Shown here: one piece after another, positions 1 to 4,897 of the stretch
Numbering within the stretch: position 1 is the first letter of the stretch
Layout: the number at the start of each line of letters is the position of its first letter
Source: Candidatus Woesearchaeota archaeon
GTDB lineage: Archaea; Nanobdellota; Nanobdellia; Woesearchaeales; GW2011-AR9
DNA: 5,858 bases
Direction: 5' to 3'
NCBI GenBank assembly: GCA_018303045.1
Contig: JAGVYX010000046.1
Location: 1 to 5,858 of the forward strand
Notes under the pieces: generated by a model
What the model was told of the DNA's origin: nothing
The model's input: only the letters and a program-made list of their open reading frames with translations
Database searches by the model: none
Made by a program: the position numbers and the translations under genes

Positions 1-1
1 A

Positions 2-97
2 ATACAAGAAAATATTTCAGAATGCCTATTCTTTATAAATGAAAATCTGTCGATCAAGAAATTCTTCGACGAGCTAAGGAAAAAATGTCAAACATGA
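2..97 (+). CDS. C-terminal tail of an unidentified upstream gene (partial)
   Basis: This frame is open from the window edge to a TGA at 95-97 and encodes 31 residues; the other two forward frames are stopped by position 42. The peptide contains LSIKKFFDELRKK, which reads like a charged amphipathic C-terminal helix, but it is too short to assign a family. Its stop lies 13 bases inside the next ORF, a common arrangement for co-transcribed neighbours. It could also be a chance open frame, because only 96 bases are visible. Confidence 0.35.
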   Translation: MQENISECLFFINENLSIKKFFDELRKKCQT

Positions 98-474
98 GTT
101 ATATCAATACTTTCACTTATACTCAGGAGCAGATAATCAAGGCTGCCAAACAAGGGTTTAAAATAACAGAAATTCCTATCATTACCAGAAAAACCAGGGC
201 CAGCCGCTTATTTAAAAATCCTTGGCAGTACGCAATGAAGGCTTGGATAAACATTCTTAGAATTTACCGGGATTATGAACCTCTGATGTTTTTTGGCAGA
301 GTTGGGGCTGTTTTTTTTTCCATCGGCGTGTTGCTTGGCTGCTGGCTGGTATATCGTTTTTTTACTTTGGGTTATGTTGGAAGAACACCATCAGTTATTC
401 TTAGTTTACTGCTTATTTTGATGGGGATACAGGTTATTTTGTTTGGCTTCTTAGCTGATATGATACGTAAATAA
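85..474 (+). CDS. C-terminal fragment of a family 2 glycosyltransferase with two membrane helices
   Basis: The 129-residue product resembles the end of polyprenol-phosphate-type GT2 enzymes, which transfer a sugar to or from a lipid carrier at the membrane. FTYTQEQIIKAAKQGFKITEIPI (about 10-32) matches the segment just after the GT2 active site, which normally reads YTYTQE followed by an EVPI-like strand. Two hydrophobic segments follow (about 68-93 and 103-125) and a short basic tail, IRK. The nucleotide-binding fold and DxD motif, which should occupy about 200 residues upstream, are absent: frame 1 is stopped by TGA at 40-42 and shows no GT2 motifs before the ATG. AAGGA at 76-80 could act as ribosome site for ATG 85. 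The gene is therefore 5'-truncated, frameshifted, or a free-standing membrane module. Catalysis on its own is unlikely. Confidence 0.65.
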   Translation: MSNMSYINTFTYTQEQIIKAAKQGFKITEIPIITRKTRASRLFKNPWQYAMKAWINILRIYRDYEPLMFFGRVGAVFFSIGVLLGCWLVYRFFTLGYVGRTPSVILSLLLILMGIQVILFGFLADMIRK

Positions 475-493
475 AGCTCAACTTTAATCTATT

Positions 494-509
494 TGGAATT
501 ATAATTCCA
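494..509 (+). promoter_or_regulatory. TATA-like promoter inside a perfect 16-bp palindrome
   Basis: TGGAATTATAATTCCA is its own reverse complement. Its A/T core is centred about 24.5 bases upstream of ATG 526, where an archaeal TATA box would sit for a leaderless or near-leaderless transcript. No Shine-Dalgarno precedes ATG 526. The flanking GG/CC pairs make it more than a symmetric A/T tract, so it could also be an operator for a dimeric repressor that excludes TBP. The promoter role is inferred from position. A second A/T box, TTTTAAATT at 516-524, could alternatively serve a start at ATG 553. Confidence 0.5.
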
Positions 510-525
510 TAATTCTTTTAAATTG

Positions 526-2796
526 ATGGCTGAACTAATTAAGCCTAAAAAGATGGCTGAAAAAACCCAACTAATTGTTACTTTAGGCCCATCTACAAAC
601 AAAGAAGAAGATTTAGTAATGCTTAAAGACAAAGGCGTAGATTTTGTTCGTGTTAATATGTCTCATTCTTCATTGGAAGATGTTGAATATTTTATGAAAT
701 TAGCTAAAAAAATCGGGATCCAATTTGTTGTCGATACCCAAGGCTCGCAGGTTCGCACCGGAGATTTGACCACATCAATTATTGAGCTCGATGAAAATGA
801 TGAAGTTAAAATTTCTGTTGAAGGGATCATTGGCACCAAAGAAATGTTTTCTCTGAAGCCTTCTTTTGTAGCTAAGCAGCTGCAGAAAGGAGATTTAATC
901 AGCGTAGACTTTGACACGGTAACTTTGCTGGTTACAGAAACTTCTATGATTAACAAAGGATACATCTTAACCAAGGCTATAACTGGCGGAGTTTTAGGAA
1001 AAAATAAGGCAATTCTTATTGACACAGCTTCCCAGAGGCCAATCCGGCTGCCGACATTAACTGAAACAGACCGCCAAGCCATTAAGCTGGGGTTAAAATA
1101 CGGGGTAAGCCATATTGCCGCTTCTTTTATCAGATCTGGAAAAGCTGTAGATGAAGTCAAGACAGCTACGCAAAATACTATGAAAATAATCTCTAAAATA
1201 GAATGCTTCGATGCCTTAGAAAATTTGGACGAGATTATAGAAAAATCAGACTACCTATTAATCGATCGCGGCGATTTAAGCAAGGAAATACCTATCGAAA
1301 AAATTCCCTTTACGCAAAAAATTATTTTGCACCGCGCCAAGCAGAAAAACACAGGCGTATTTGTAGCCACCAACTTGTTGGAAACGATGATCGAAAAGAG
1401 AAAACCAACGCGGGCTGAAGTTCACGATGTTCTCAATACTATTCTTGATGGGGCCACAGGGCTAGCTTTGGCTGGCGAGACGGCTATTGGAAAATATCCG
1501 CAGGCTTGCGTTAATATGATAAATAAATTAATAAGGCATGCCCAACTAGCCGTGAATATCGATGAAATTAAAGATAAAGAAACTATTTTTGTCAAAACGT
1601 TAGAGGACAGCAATTATTTATTGAATTTAGAACTCTCTTCTTCCTTAGTCCCCCCCCATGGGGGGAGGTTAATTGACCGTGTGGCCAAACAGGATTTTGA
1701 TTGTTCTAGTTGGCCTAAAGTTAAAATCGATGAAGAACGCCAAAGAGATGTTGAACAAATAGCTATTGGCGCCTACAGCCCATTGGAAGGATTTATGGGA
1801 AAAACAGATCTCCAATCGGTGCTGGACAGAATGCGTCTAGCTAATGGCCTGCCTTGGCCGCTGCCCATTTATTTAGATGTTTCAGAAGAAGAAGCTAAAA
1901 CGCTGAAAGCAGGTTCTGATGTTGCGCTAGTTGATGGCCTAGGCCAGGTTATTGCCATCTTGCGCCTTTCGGAAATTTATACTATTAGCAGAGAAGAAAT
2001 CGCCGAGAAAATGTACGGCAGCTTGGATCAAAGCCATCCTGGAGTCAATCGAATCTTAAAAATGAACCCCATTCTGCTGGGCGGAAAGATAACCTTGCTT
2101 AAAAGGGGAGAAAATGAGAGTAAGGAATATGAATTAACGCCGCGCCAGACCCGTAAATTATTTGAAGACCGCGGCTGGTCCAAAGTAGTTGGTTTCCATA
2201 CTAGAAATGTAATTCATCGAGGTCATGAATTCATTCAGCTTTCGGCTTTAAAGAAAACTAATTGCGATGGGCTATTTGTCCATCCAATTATTGGTAAAAA
2301 AAAGAAAGGCGACTACCACGCTAAGTATATTCTCAGGTCTTATGAATTGATGAGTAAAGAGTTTTACCCGAAGAATAAAGTTGTTTTTGGGGCCTTTTCG
2401 AGTTACTCGCGGTATGCCGGCCCAAGAGAGGCATTGTTTACAGCTCTCTGCCGCAAAAATTTTGGCTGCAGCCATTTTATTGTCGGGCGCGATCATACCG
2501 GCGTAGGAAATTACTATCATCCCAAAGCATCCCATAATATTTTTGACCGATTTCCGGATTTAGGAATAATTCCCGTAAAGTTCAATCATGTTTTTTATTC
2601 AAAAAAACTAGGCCAACATGTTCATGATGAAGAGGATGGCCAGCATAAAGAAGAAGAAAAGCTTACTATCTCGGGAACTGAAGCCAGGCAGTTATTTGAG
2701 AAAGGCCTGGCGCCTCCCGAATGGTTTATGCGATCTCAAATCTCACAACTGATTCTTAATGCTCTCAAGAACGGCGAAGAGGTTTTTGTAGCCTAA
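526..2796 (+). CDS. Fusion of pyruvate kinase catalytic domain and ATP sulfurylase
   Basis: Residues are numbered from the TTG at 523; ATG 526 is preferred (756 aa), and ATG 553 would give a more usual pyruvate kinase start. Residues about 14-345 are a pyruvate kinase barrel plus B domain: TLGPS (20-24), RVNMSH (43-48), DTQGSQVRTG (71-80), catalytic KIE (225-227), RGDL (249-252), TRAEV (296-300) and LAGETAIGKYP (316-326). The roughly 120-residue C-terminal regulatory domain of ordinary pyruvate kinase is missing. A linker of about 30 residues leads to a full ATP sulfurylase (about 375-757): PHGG (378-381), the nucleotide motif HTRNVIHRGH (559-568), GRDHTGVG (655-662) and SGTEAR (717-722). ATP sulfurylase forms APS and pyrophosphate from ATP and sulfate; pyruvate kinase forms ATP and pyruvate from PEP and ADP. 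The stop overlaps the APS kinase start. Inference: ATP-regenerating PAPS synthesis in the cytoplasm. Both domain assignments are strong. Confidence 0.93.
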   Translation: MAELIKPKKMAEKTQLIVTLGPSTNKEEDLVMLKDKGVDFVRVNMSHSSLEDVEYFMKLAKKIGIQFVVDTQGSQVRTGDLTTSIIELDENDEVKISVEGIIGTKEMFSLKPSFVAKQLQKGDLISVDFDTVTLLVTETSMINKGYILTKAITGGVLGKNKAILIDTASQRPIRLPTLTETDRQAIKLGLKYGVSHIAASFIRSGKAVDEVKTATQNTMKIISKIECFDALENLDEIIEKSDYLLIDRGDLSKEIPIEKIPFTQKIILHRAKQKNTGVFVATNLLETMIEKRKPTRAEVHDVLNTILDGATGLALAGETAIGKYPQACVNMINKLIRHAQLAVNIDEIKDKETIFVKTLEDSNYLLNLELSSSLVPPHGGRLIDRVAKQDFDCSSWPKVKIDEERQRDVEQIAIGAYSPLEGFMGKTDLQSVLDRMRLANGLPWPLPIYLDVSEEEAKTLKAGSDVALVDGLGQVIAILRLSEIYTISREEIAEKMYGSLDQSHPGVNRILKMNPILLGGKITLLKRGENESKEYELTPRQTRKLFEDRGWSKVVGFHTRNVIHRGHEFIQLSALKKTNCDGLFVHPIIGKKKKGDYHAKYILRSYELMSKEFYPKNKVVFGAFSSYSRYAGPREALFTALCRKNFGCSHFIVGRDHTGVGNYYHPKASHNIFDRFPDLGIIPVKFNHVFYSKKLGQHVHDEEDGQHKEEEKLTISGTEARQLFEKGLAPPEWFMRSQISQLILNALKNGEEVFVA
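1652..1665. repeat. GC palindrome inside the fusion linker
   Basis: CCCCCCATGGGGGG is a perfect 14-bp palindrome, preceded by two more C (eight C in a row, 1650-1657), in an otherwise AT-rich gene. In frame it encodes the start of the ATP sulfurylase PHGG motif, so the frame is constrained by protein conservation on both sides. The enclosed ATG at 1658 is in another frame and meets a stop after four codons, so it is not a separate ATP sulfurylase start. Confidence 0.8.
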
Positions 2797-3335
2797 TGAT
2801 TTCTTTAAATAAAGATCATAAAGTATTGTGGTTTACTGGTCTTTCCGGCTCTGGCAAAACTACCATTGCTAACGAGTTAAAACGGCGGTTAGAGTTAACT
2901 GGCAAGAAAGTAGAAATACTTGATGGAGATGTCATTAGAAGCACTGTTAATAGACAACTGGGCTTCTCTCGTGAAGATATCAGAGAAAACAATAGGCTTA
3001 TTGCCGAATTAGCCAAGCAGAAGCTTCAGGAACATGACCTAATACTGGTTCCAATTATTGCTCCTTATCACGAAGATCGGATAATGGCTAGGAACATTAT
3101 TGGGCCGGCATTCTTTGAAGTATTCATCAATGCGCCACTAGAACAATGCATTAAGAAGGATGTAAAGGGGCTGTATAAACTGGCGTTGTCAGGAGAGATT
3201 AAAGATTTTATTGGCATTGCTGAATCTAATCCTTACGAACCGCCTAAAAATCCAGATCTAGAAGTAACGACCGTAAATCGAACTGTTAGGCAAAGCGTAG
3301 AAAGAATATTCAATTTCTTATCCCAGAATTATTAA
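2796..3335 (+). CDS. cysC: Adenylylsulfate (APS) kinase
   Basis: The 179-residue cytoplasmic enzyme phosphorylates APS with ATP to give PAPS, the universal sulfuryl donor, plus ADP. The length is typical for a stand-alone CysC. Visible motifs are the Walker A loop GLSGSGKTT (15-23), LDGDVIR (42-48), the APS-binding stretch GFSREDIRENNRLI (56-69), APYHEDR (89-95), the substrate lid KGLYKLALSGEIKDFIGI (124-141) and NPYEPPKNPDL (145-155). All key positions look intact. Its ATG shares an A with the TAA of the fusion gene (TAATG), so translation is probably coupled. GAGGT at 2779-2783 is a possible, rather distant ribosome site. Its ADP product is the substrate of the upstream pyruvate kinase domain, which gives the pairing biochemical sense. 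Confidence 0.96.
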   Translation: MISLNKDHKVLWFTGLSGSGKTTIANELKRRLELTGKKVEILDGDVIRSTVNRQLGFSREDIRENNRLIAELAKQKLQEHDLILVPIIAPYHEDRIMARNIIGPAFFEVFINAPLEQCIKKDVKGLYKLALSGEIKDFIGIAESNPYEPPKNPDLEVTTVNRTVRQSVERIFNFLSQNY

Positions 3336-3340
3336 AATAA

Positions 3341-3345
3341 TTTTT
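3341..3345 (+). terminator. Weak oligo-T terminator after the APS kinase gene
   Basis: A run of five T follows the TAA stop by five bases. Archaeal transcription often ends at oligo-T without a hairpin, so this could end the sulfate-activation transcript. Five T is short and such runs occur by chance in AT-rich DNA. Confidence 0.3.
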
Positions 3346-3351
3346 AGATTT

Positions 3352-3424
3352 CCTGAAACGCGGGAATTAACAGAAGTTTTAAATGGGCGGCATCTGGGCT
3401 GAGGCACCTCACGGCCCGAACAGG
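3352..3424. ncRNA. Candidate structured RNA in a GC-rich island
   Basis: The block around 3384-3423 is much richer in G+C than its surroundings. GGGC (3396-3399) pairs with GCCC (3414-3417), and TGAG (3400-3403) pairs with CTCA (3408-3411) around a GCAC loop, giving an eight-pair stem with a CG bulge. Outside it, CCTG (3352-3355) can pair with CAGG (3421-3424), and CGGG (3361-3364) competes for CCCG (3415-3418). GC islands in AT-rich archaeal genomes often mark structured RNAs. No known family was recognised, and the strand is uncertain because the pairing works on both. Confidence 0.25.
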
Positions 3425-3540
3425 TTAGGTTAAATTTTTGGCAGTGTTAATATCTGACTTATTCCTTAGTTAGTTATAATCCTAAATAAATAGTTTTTAT
3501 CAGTCAAAGGATTACACTATCAAATTTTTAACGGAGTATA

Positions 3541-3563
3541 AAATTTTGGATTTGAAATTTTGG
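3541..3563. repeat. Direct repeat AAATTTTGG with 14-base period
   Basis: AAATTTTGG occurs at 3541-3549 and again at 3555-3563, separated by ATTTG. The related AAATTTTTGG lies at 3432-3441 and its reverse complement occurs near 3623-3631, so a variant of this word appears four times within 200 bases. A protein-binding site cluster or the debris of repeat expansion would both fit. Confidence 0.5.
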
Positions 3564-3590
3564 TCGACTGCCGCCATTATTGTTGTCGAC
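3563..3590. repeat. Paired GTCGAC palindromes forming a possible hairpin
   Basis: GTCGAC at 3563-3568 and 3585-3590 are self-complementary hexamers 16 bases apart, so they can pair with each other. The flanks add two further pairs after one mismatch. It may be a short stem-loop or coincidence. Confidence 0.35.
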
Positions 3591-3701
3591 AAATTTACGG
3601 GATTAATAGACATAATTACCTTCCAAAAATTGCGTATAAGTAACCTAACTTTGCCACTTCTTTGATTTGTCCATAAAAAATAAGACAGTTATATCCTTTT
3701 C

Positions 3702-3818
3702 ATGTTTTTGATGAAAAATATGAAAAATAATACAGTTGTATTATTTTTTACTGCAATTAACGTTAGGGATATACGAAGTTTTTATTTTCGTGTGCCTAAA
3801 ATCCAAAGAAGCTCCTAA
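3702..3818 (+). CDS. Doubtful 38-residue ORF
   Basis: From ATG 3702 to TAA 3816 the frame encodes 38 residues, including TVVLFFTAINVRDIRSFYF, which alternates a hydrophobic strand and charged residues like real protein. An A-rich stretch at 3673-3682 lies about 25 bases upstream and could be a TATA-like element for a leaderless start. Against it, the ORF is short, carries the 3723-3748 palindrome, and resembles no protein I recognise. It could be the remnant of a decayed gene's N-terminus. Confidence 0.2.
   Translation: MFLMKNMKNNTVVLFFTAINVRDIRSFYFRVPKIQRSS
3723..3748. repeat. 26-bp inverted repeat with 2-base centre
   Basis: AAAAATAATACA (3723-3734) is followed by GT and then its exact reverse complement (3737-3748). 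The right arm ends in a T run (3744-3749), so on the plus strand it resembles a weak hairpin terminator. It overlaps a tandem ATGAAAAAT duplication (3711-3728) and is flanked by a wider inverted pair, TATATCC (3690-3696) and GGATATA (3767-3773), with nearly the same centre. Confidence 0.6.
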
Positions 3819-3851
3819 AATATATTGGATGAAGCCAAAATTATCTAAAAG

Positions 3852-3860
3852 TTTTTAAAT
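3852..3860 (+). promoter_or_regulatory. TATA-like box for the zinc-finger/protease pair
   Basis: TTTTTAAAT is centred about 27 bases upstream of ATG 3883, the spacing of an archaeal TATA box with a leaderless start. No Shine-Dalgarno precedes that ATG. The assignment rests on position and composition only. Confidence 0.5.
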
Positions 3861-3882
3861 CTATTACCTCTAATATGCATAA

Positions 3883-4071
3883 ATGCCCAAGAAGTGCGTA
3901 GATTGTGATATTGAAGCTAAATTCAGGATAAAAGATACTTCGGAATATTATTGCGCAGAGTGCGCTGAAGAGCATTTTGCTGACTTGAATTTGCTGGTGG
4001 CTGTGGAAGAAAATGCTCTGAAACTGAAAAAAGTTTTGGATGAAATTAACGATGACTTATCACCCCCTTAA
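3883..4071 (+). CDS. Small Cys-pair zinc-binding protein, 62 residues
   Basis: The product begins MPKKCVDCDIEAKFRIKDTS and carries two Cys pairs, CVDC (5-8) and CAEC (24-27), about 15 residues apart. This would hold one zinc in a small ribbon or knuckle. The remainder (about 28-58) is acidic and Leu-rich (ADLNLLVAVEENALKLKKVLDEI) and likely forms a helix, possibly a docking or dimer helix. Similar stand-alone proteins are, from memory, common in DPANN-type archaea and lack a defined function. The ATG at 3875 is in another frame, so 3883 is the only sensible start. It overlaps the protease gene, so the two are probably co-expressed and possibly linked in function (inference). Confidence 0.8.
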   Translation: MPKKCVDCDIEAKFRIKDTSEYYCAECAEEHFADLNLLVAVEENALKLKKVLDEINDDLSPP

Positions 4072-4678
4072 TATTGGCCCGATTAAGACCTCTAAAACGG
4101 AATTAATAGAAATTTCCAAAGCCTGGATAGTTTTATCTCTGGCGTTTGCATTCGTCTATGCCGGAGCTTCAATGATTGGCGGGGGAATTGGGAAGATTTT
4201 TTCAGCGCAATTTATTATTCTATTTTTTATTTCCCTGGTAACTGCCGGCTTCGGATTTTTATTGCATGAATTAGCCCACAAATTTGTCGCCCAGAGGTAC
4301 GGCTGCGCGGCCGAGTTTAGAGCTTTCGACAACTTGCTGTATTTAGCGTTAGGCCTGGCAATTATTGTTGGATTTATTTTTGCCGCTCCCGGCGCGGTGA
4401 TGATTTCCGGCCGGGTGACCAGAAAAGAAAACGGCTTAATCAGCTTGGCCGGCCCTTTAACCAATTATGTCCTGGGGATGATTTTTTTTACCTTATTGCA
4501 GGCGCTTCCGGCCTATCGCTCTGTATTCCAAATGGGCTTTTTTATCAATCTGTGGCTGGGATTATTTAACCTGATTCCTTTCGGCAATTTTGATGGCCGA
4601 AAAATTTTAGACTGGAGCCGAGTTATCTGGCTTTTAATGGTTGCTTTTGGAGTTTATTTTGTGTTTTTTCTGAGATAA
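4052..4678 (+). CDS. Site-2-type intramembrane metalloprotease (M50 family)
   Basis: Site-2 proteases cut substrate proteins inside the membrane using zinc, often releasing regulators or clearing signal peptides. Numbering from the alternative ATG at 4040 (212 aa), the protein has the zinc motif HELAH (76-80) at the end of a hydrophobic segment, followed by KFVAQRYGCAAEFRAF, a typical archaeal continuation. FIFAAPGAVMISG (112-124) and LAGPLTNYVLG (136-146) come next, and NLIPFGNFDG (177-186) supplies the third zinc ligand, Asp185. Hydrophobic segments suggest about five or six helices (near 28-46, 54-78, 98-118, 134-156, 163-182 and 192-211). It is compact and has no PDZ or CBS domain. ATG 4052 is preferred because GGATGA (4038-4043) could be its ribosome site; either start overlaps the zinc-finger gene (by 20 or 32 bases). 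The substrate is unknown. Confidence 0.88.
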   Translation: MTYHPLNIGPIKTSKTELIEISKAWIVLSLAFAFVYAGASMIGGGIGKIFSAQFIILFFISLVTAGFGFLLHELAHKFVAQRYGCAAEFRAFDNLLYLALGLAIIVGFIFAAPGAVMISGRVTRKENGLISLAGPLTNYVLGMIFFTLLQALPAYRSVFQMGFFINLWLGLFNLIPFGNFDGRKILDWSRVIWLLMVAFGVYFVFFLR

Positions 4679-4752
4679 GCTTTGTTTCTTCCTCTTCAGT
4701 GTAGTCGCTCTTTCAGGATTTTCTTCAATTTTCTCGTCGCGAATCACGACAA

Positions 4753-4760
4753 ATTTAAAT
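4753..4760 (+). promoter_or_regulatory. TATA-like box before the microprotein pair
   Basis: ATTTAAAT is a symmetric A/T box centred about 28 bases upstream of ATG 4785, with no Shine-Dalgarno before that ATG. This is the third such arrangement in the window. Because the box is palindromic it could also fire leftward, but no convincing gene lies there. Confidence 0.5.
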
Positions 4761-4784
4761 ACTAGTATACTTTACTCAACAAAG

Positions 4785-4889
4785 ATGAAGTGTTTTTCTT
4801 GCAAAAAAGAGGAAGACTGGTCTAAATTTTTTTTACTAAAGAGTTATTTTATTAATGAGAATTGGAACTGTTTTTCAAAAAAAAAGTAG
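4785..4889 (+). CDS. Possible 34-residue Cys-containing microprotein
   Basis: The ORF begins MKCFSCKKEEDWSKFF and ends CFSKKK, with a CxxC pair (residues 3-6) and one further Cys near the C-terminus (29). The start is well placed for a leaderless transcript from the box at 4753-4760. The TAG stop (4887-4889) abuts the ribosome site of the next gene, which suits a bicistronic message. The ORF ends in nine A then G, so its last codons are AAA AAA AAG. Only three Cys are visible, so an independent zinc site would be incomplete. It could instead be untranslated leader of the following gene, or the front half of a frameshifted fusion with it. Confidence 0.4.
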   Translation: MKCFSCKKEEDWSKFFLLKSYFINENWNCFSKKK

Positions 4890-4894
4890 GTGAT
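4889..4894 (+). promoter_or_regulatory. Strong Shine-Dalgarno GGTGAT
   Basis: GGTGAT matches the archaeal 16S 3' end (complement of ATCACC) and lies three bases from ATG 4898. It decides the start of the 41-residue ORF and is the best ribosome site in the window, as expected for an internal gene rather than a leaderless first gene. Confidence 0.7.
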
Positions 4895-4897
4895 ATC

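Larger units (their letters stand above)
3424..3649. repeat. Long-range inverted repeat with one interrupted arm
   Basis: The left arm at 3424-3441 is GTTAGGTTA immediately followed by AATTTTTGG. The right arm at 3623-3649 carries the reverse complements of both nine-base blocks in the matching order, separated by nine extra bases (3632-3640). The arms enclose about 180 bp. Two collinear nine-base matches are more than one would casually expect, although the A/T-rich block is weakly informative. It could be the ends of a small decayed element; no target-site duplication was evident. Confidence 0.45.
3336..3882. other. 547-bp intergenic region with no convincing gene
   Basis: No long ORF or tRNA is visible. 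The region is strongly AT-rich except for a GC-rich block near 3384-3423. It contains a candidate RNA hairpin, a long-range inverted repeat (3424-3441 with 3623-3649), a 14-base-spaced direct repeat (3541-3563), paired GTCGAC sites (3563-3590), a 26-bp near-palindrome (3723-3748), one doubtful 38-codon ORF, and the promoter of the zinc-finger/protease pair at its right end. It may be a decayed mobile element, an untranslated RNA locus, or both. Confidence 0.7.

Noticed and set aside
663..1160. 165-codon minus-strand ORF opposite the pyruvate kinase domain
   Set aside because: It lies entirely antisense to strongly conserved coding sequence, and its translation is low-complexity with no recognisable motif.
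1658..1672. ATG in the C/G tract as an independent ATP sulfurylase start
   Set aside because: It is out of frame with the sulfurylase and reaches TAA after four codons; the PHGG motif requires the through-running frame.
3396..3420. H/ACA guide RNA reading of the GC hairpin, because ACA follows the stem
   Set aside because: There is no clear pseudouridylation pocket or kink-turn, and the ACA spacing is only two bases from the stem.
3336..3882. CRISPR array
   Set aside because: The repeats are short, irregularly spaced and mostly inverted; no regular repeat-spacer pattern exists.
4156..4464. 102-codon minus-strand ORF
   Set aside because: It is antisense to the site-2 protease, whose catalytic motifs fix the true frame.
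4634..4747. 37-codon minus-strand ORF from GTG 4747, charged and starting near the symmetric A/T box
   Set aside because: It overlaps the end of the protease gene, becomes low-complexity Lys/Ser/Asn-rich, and the box is only about 10 bases from the start.
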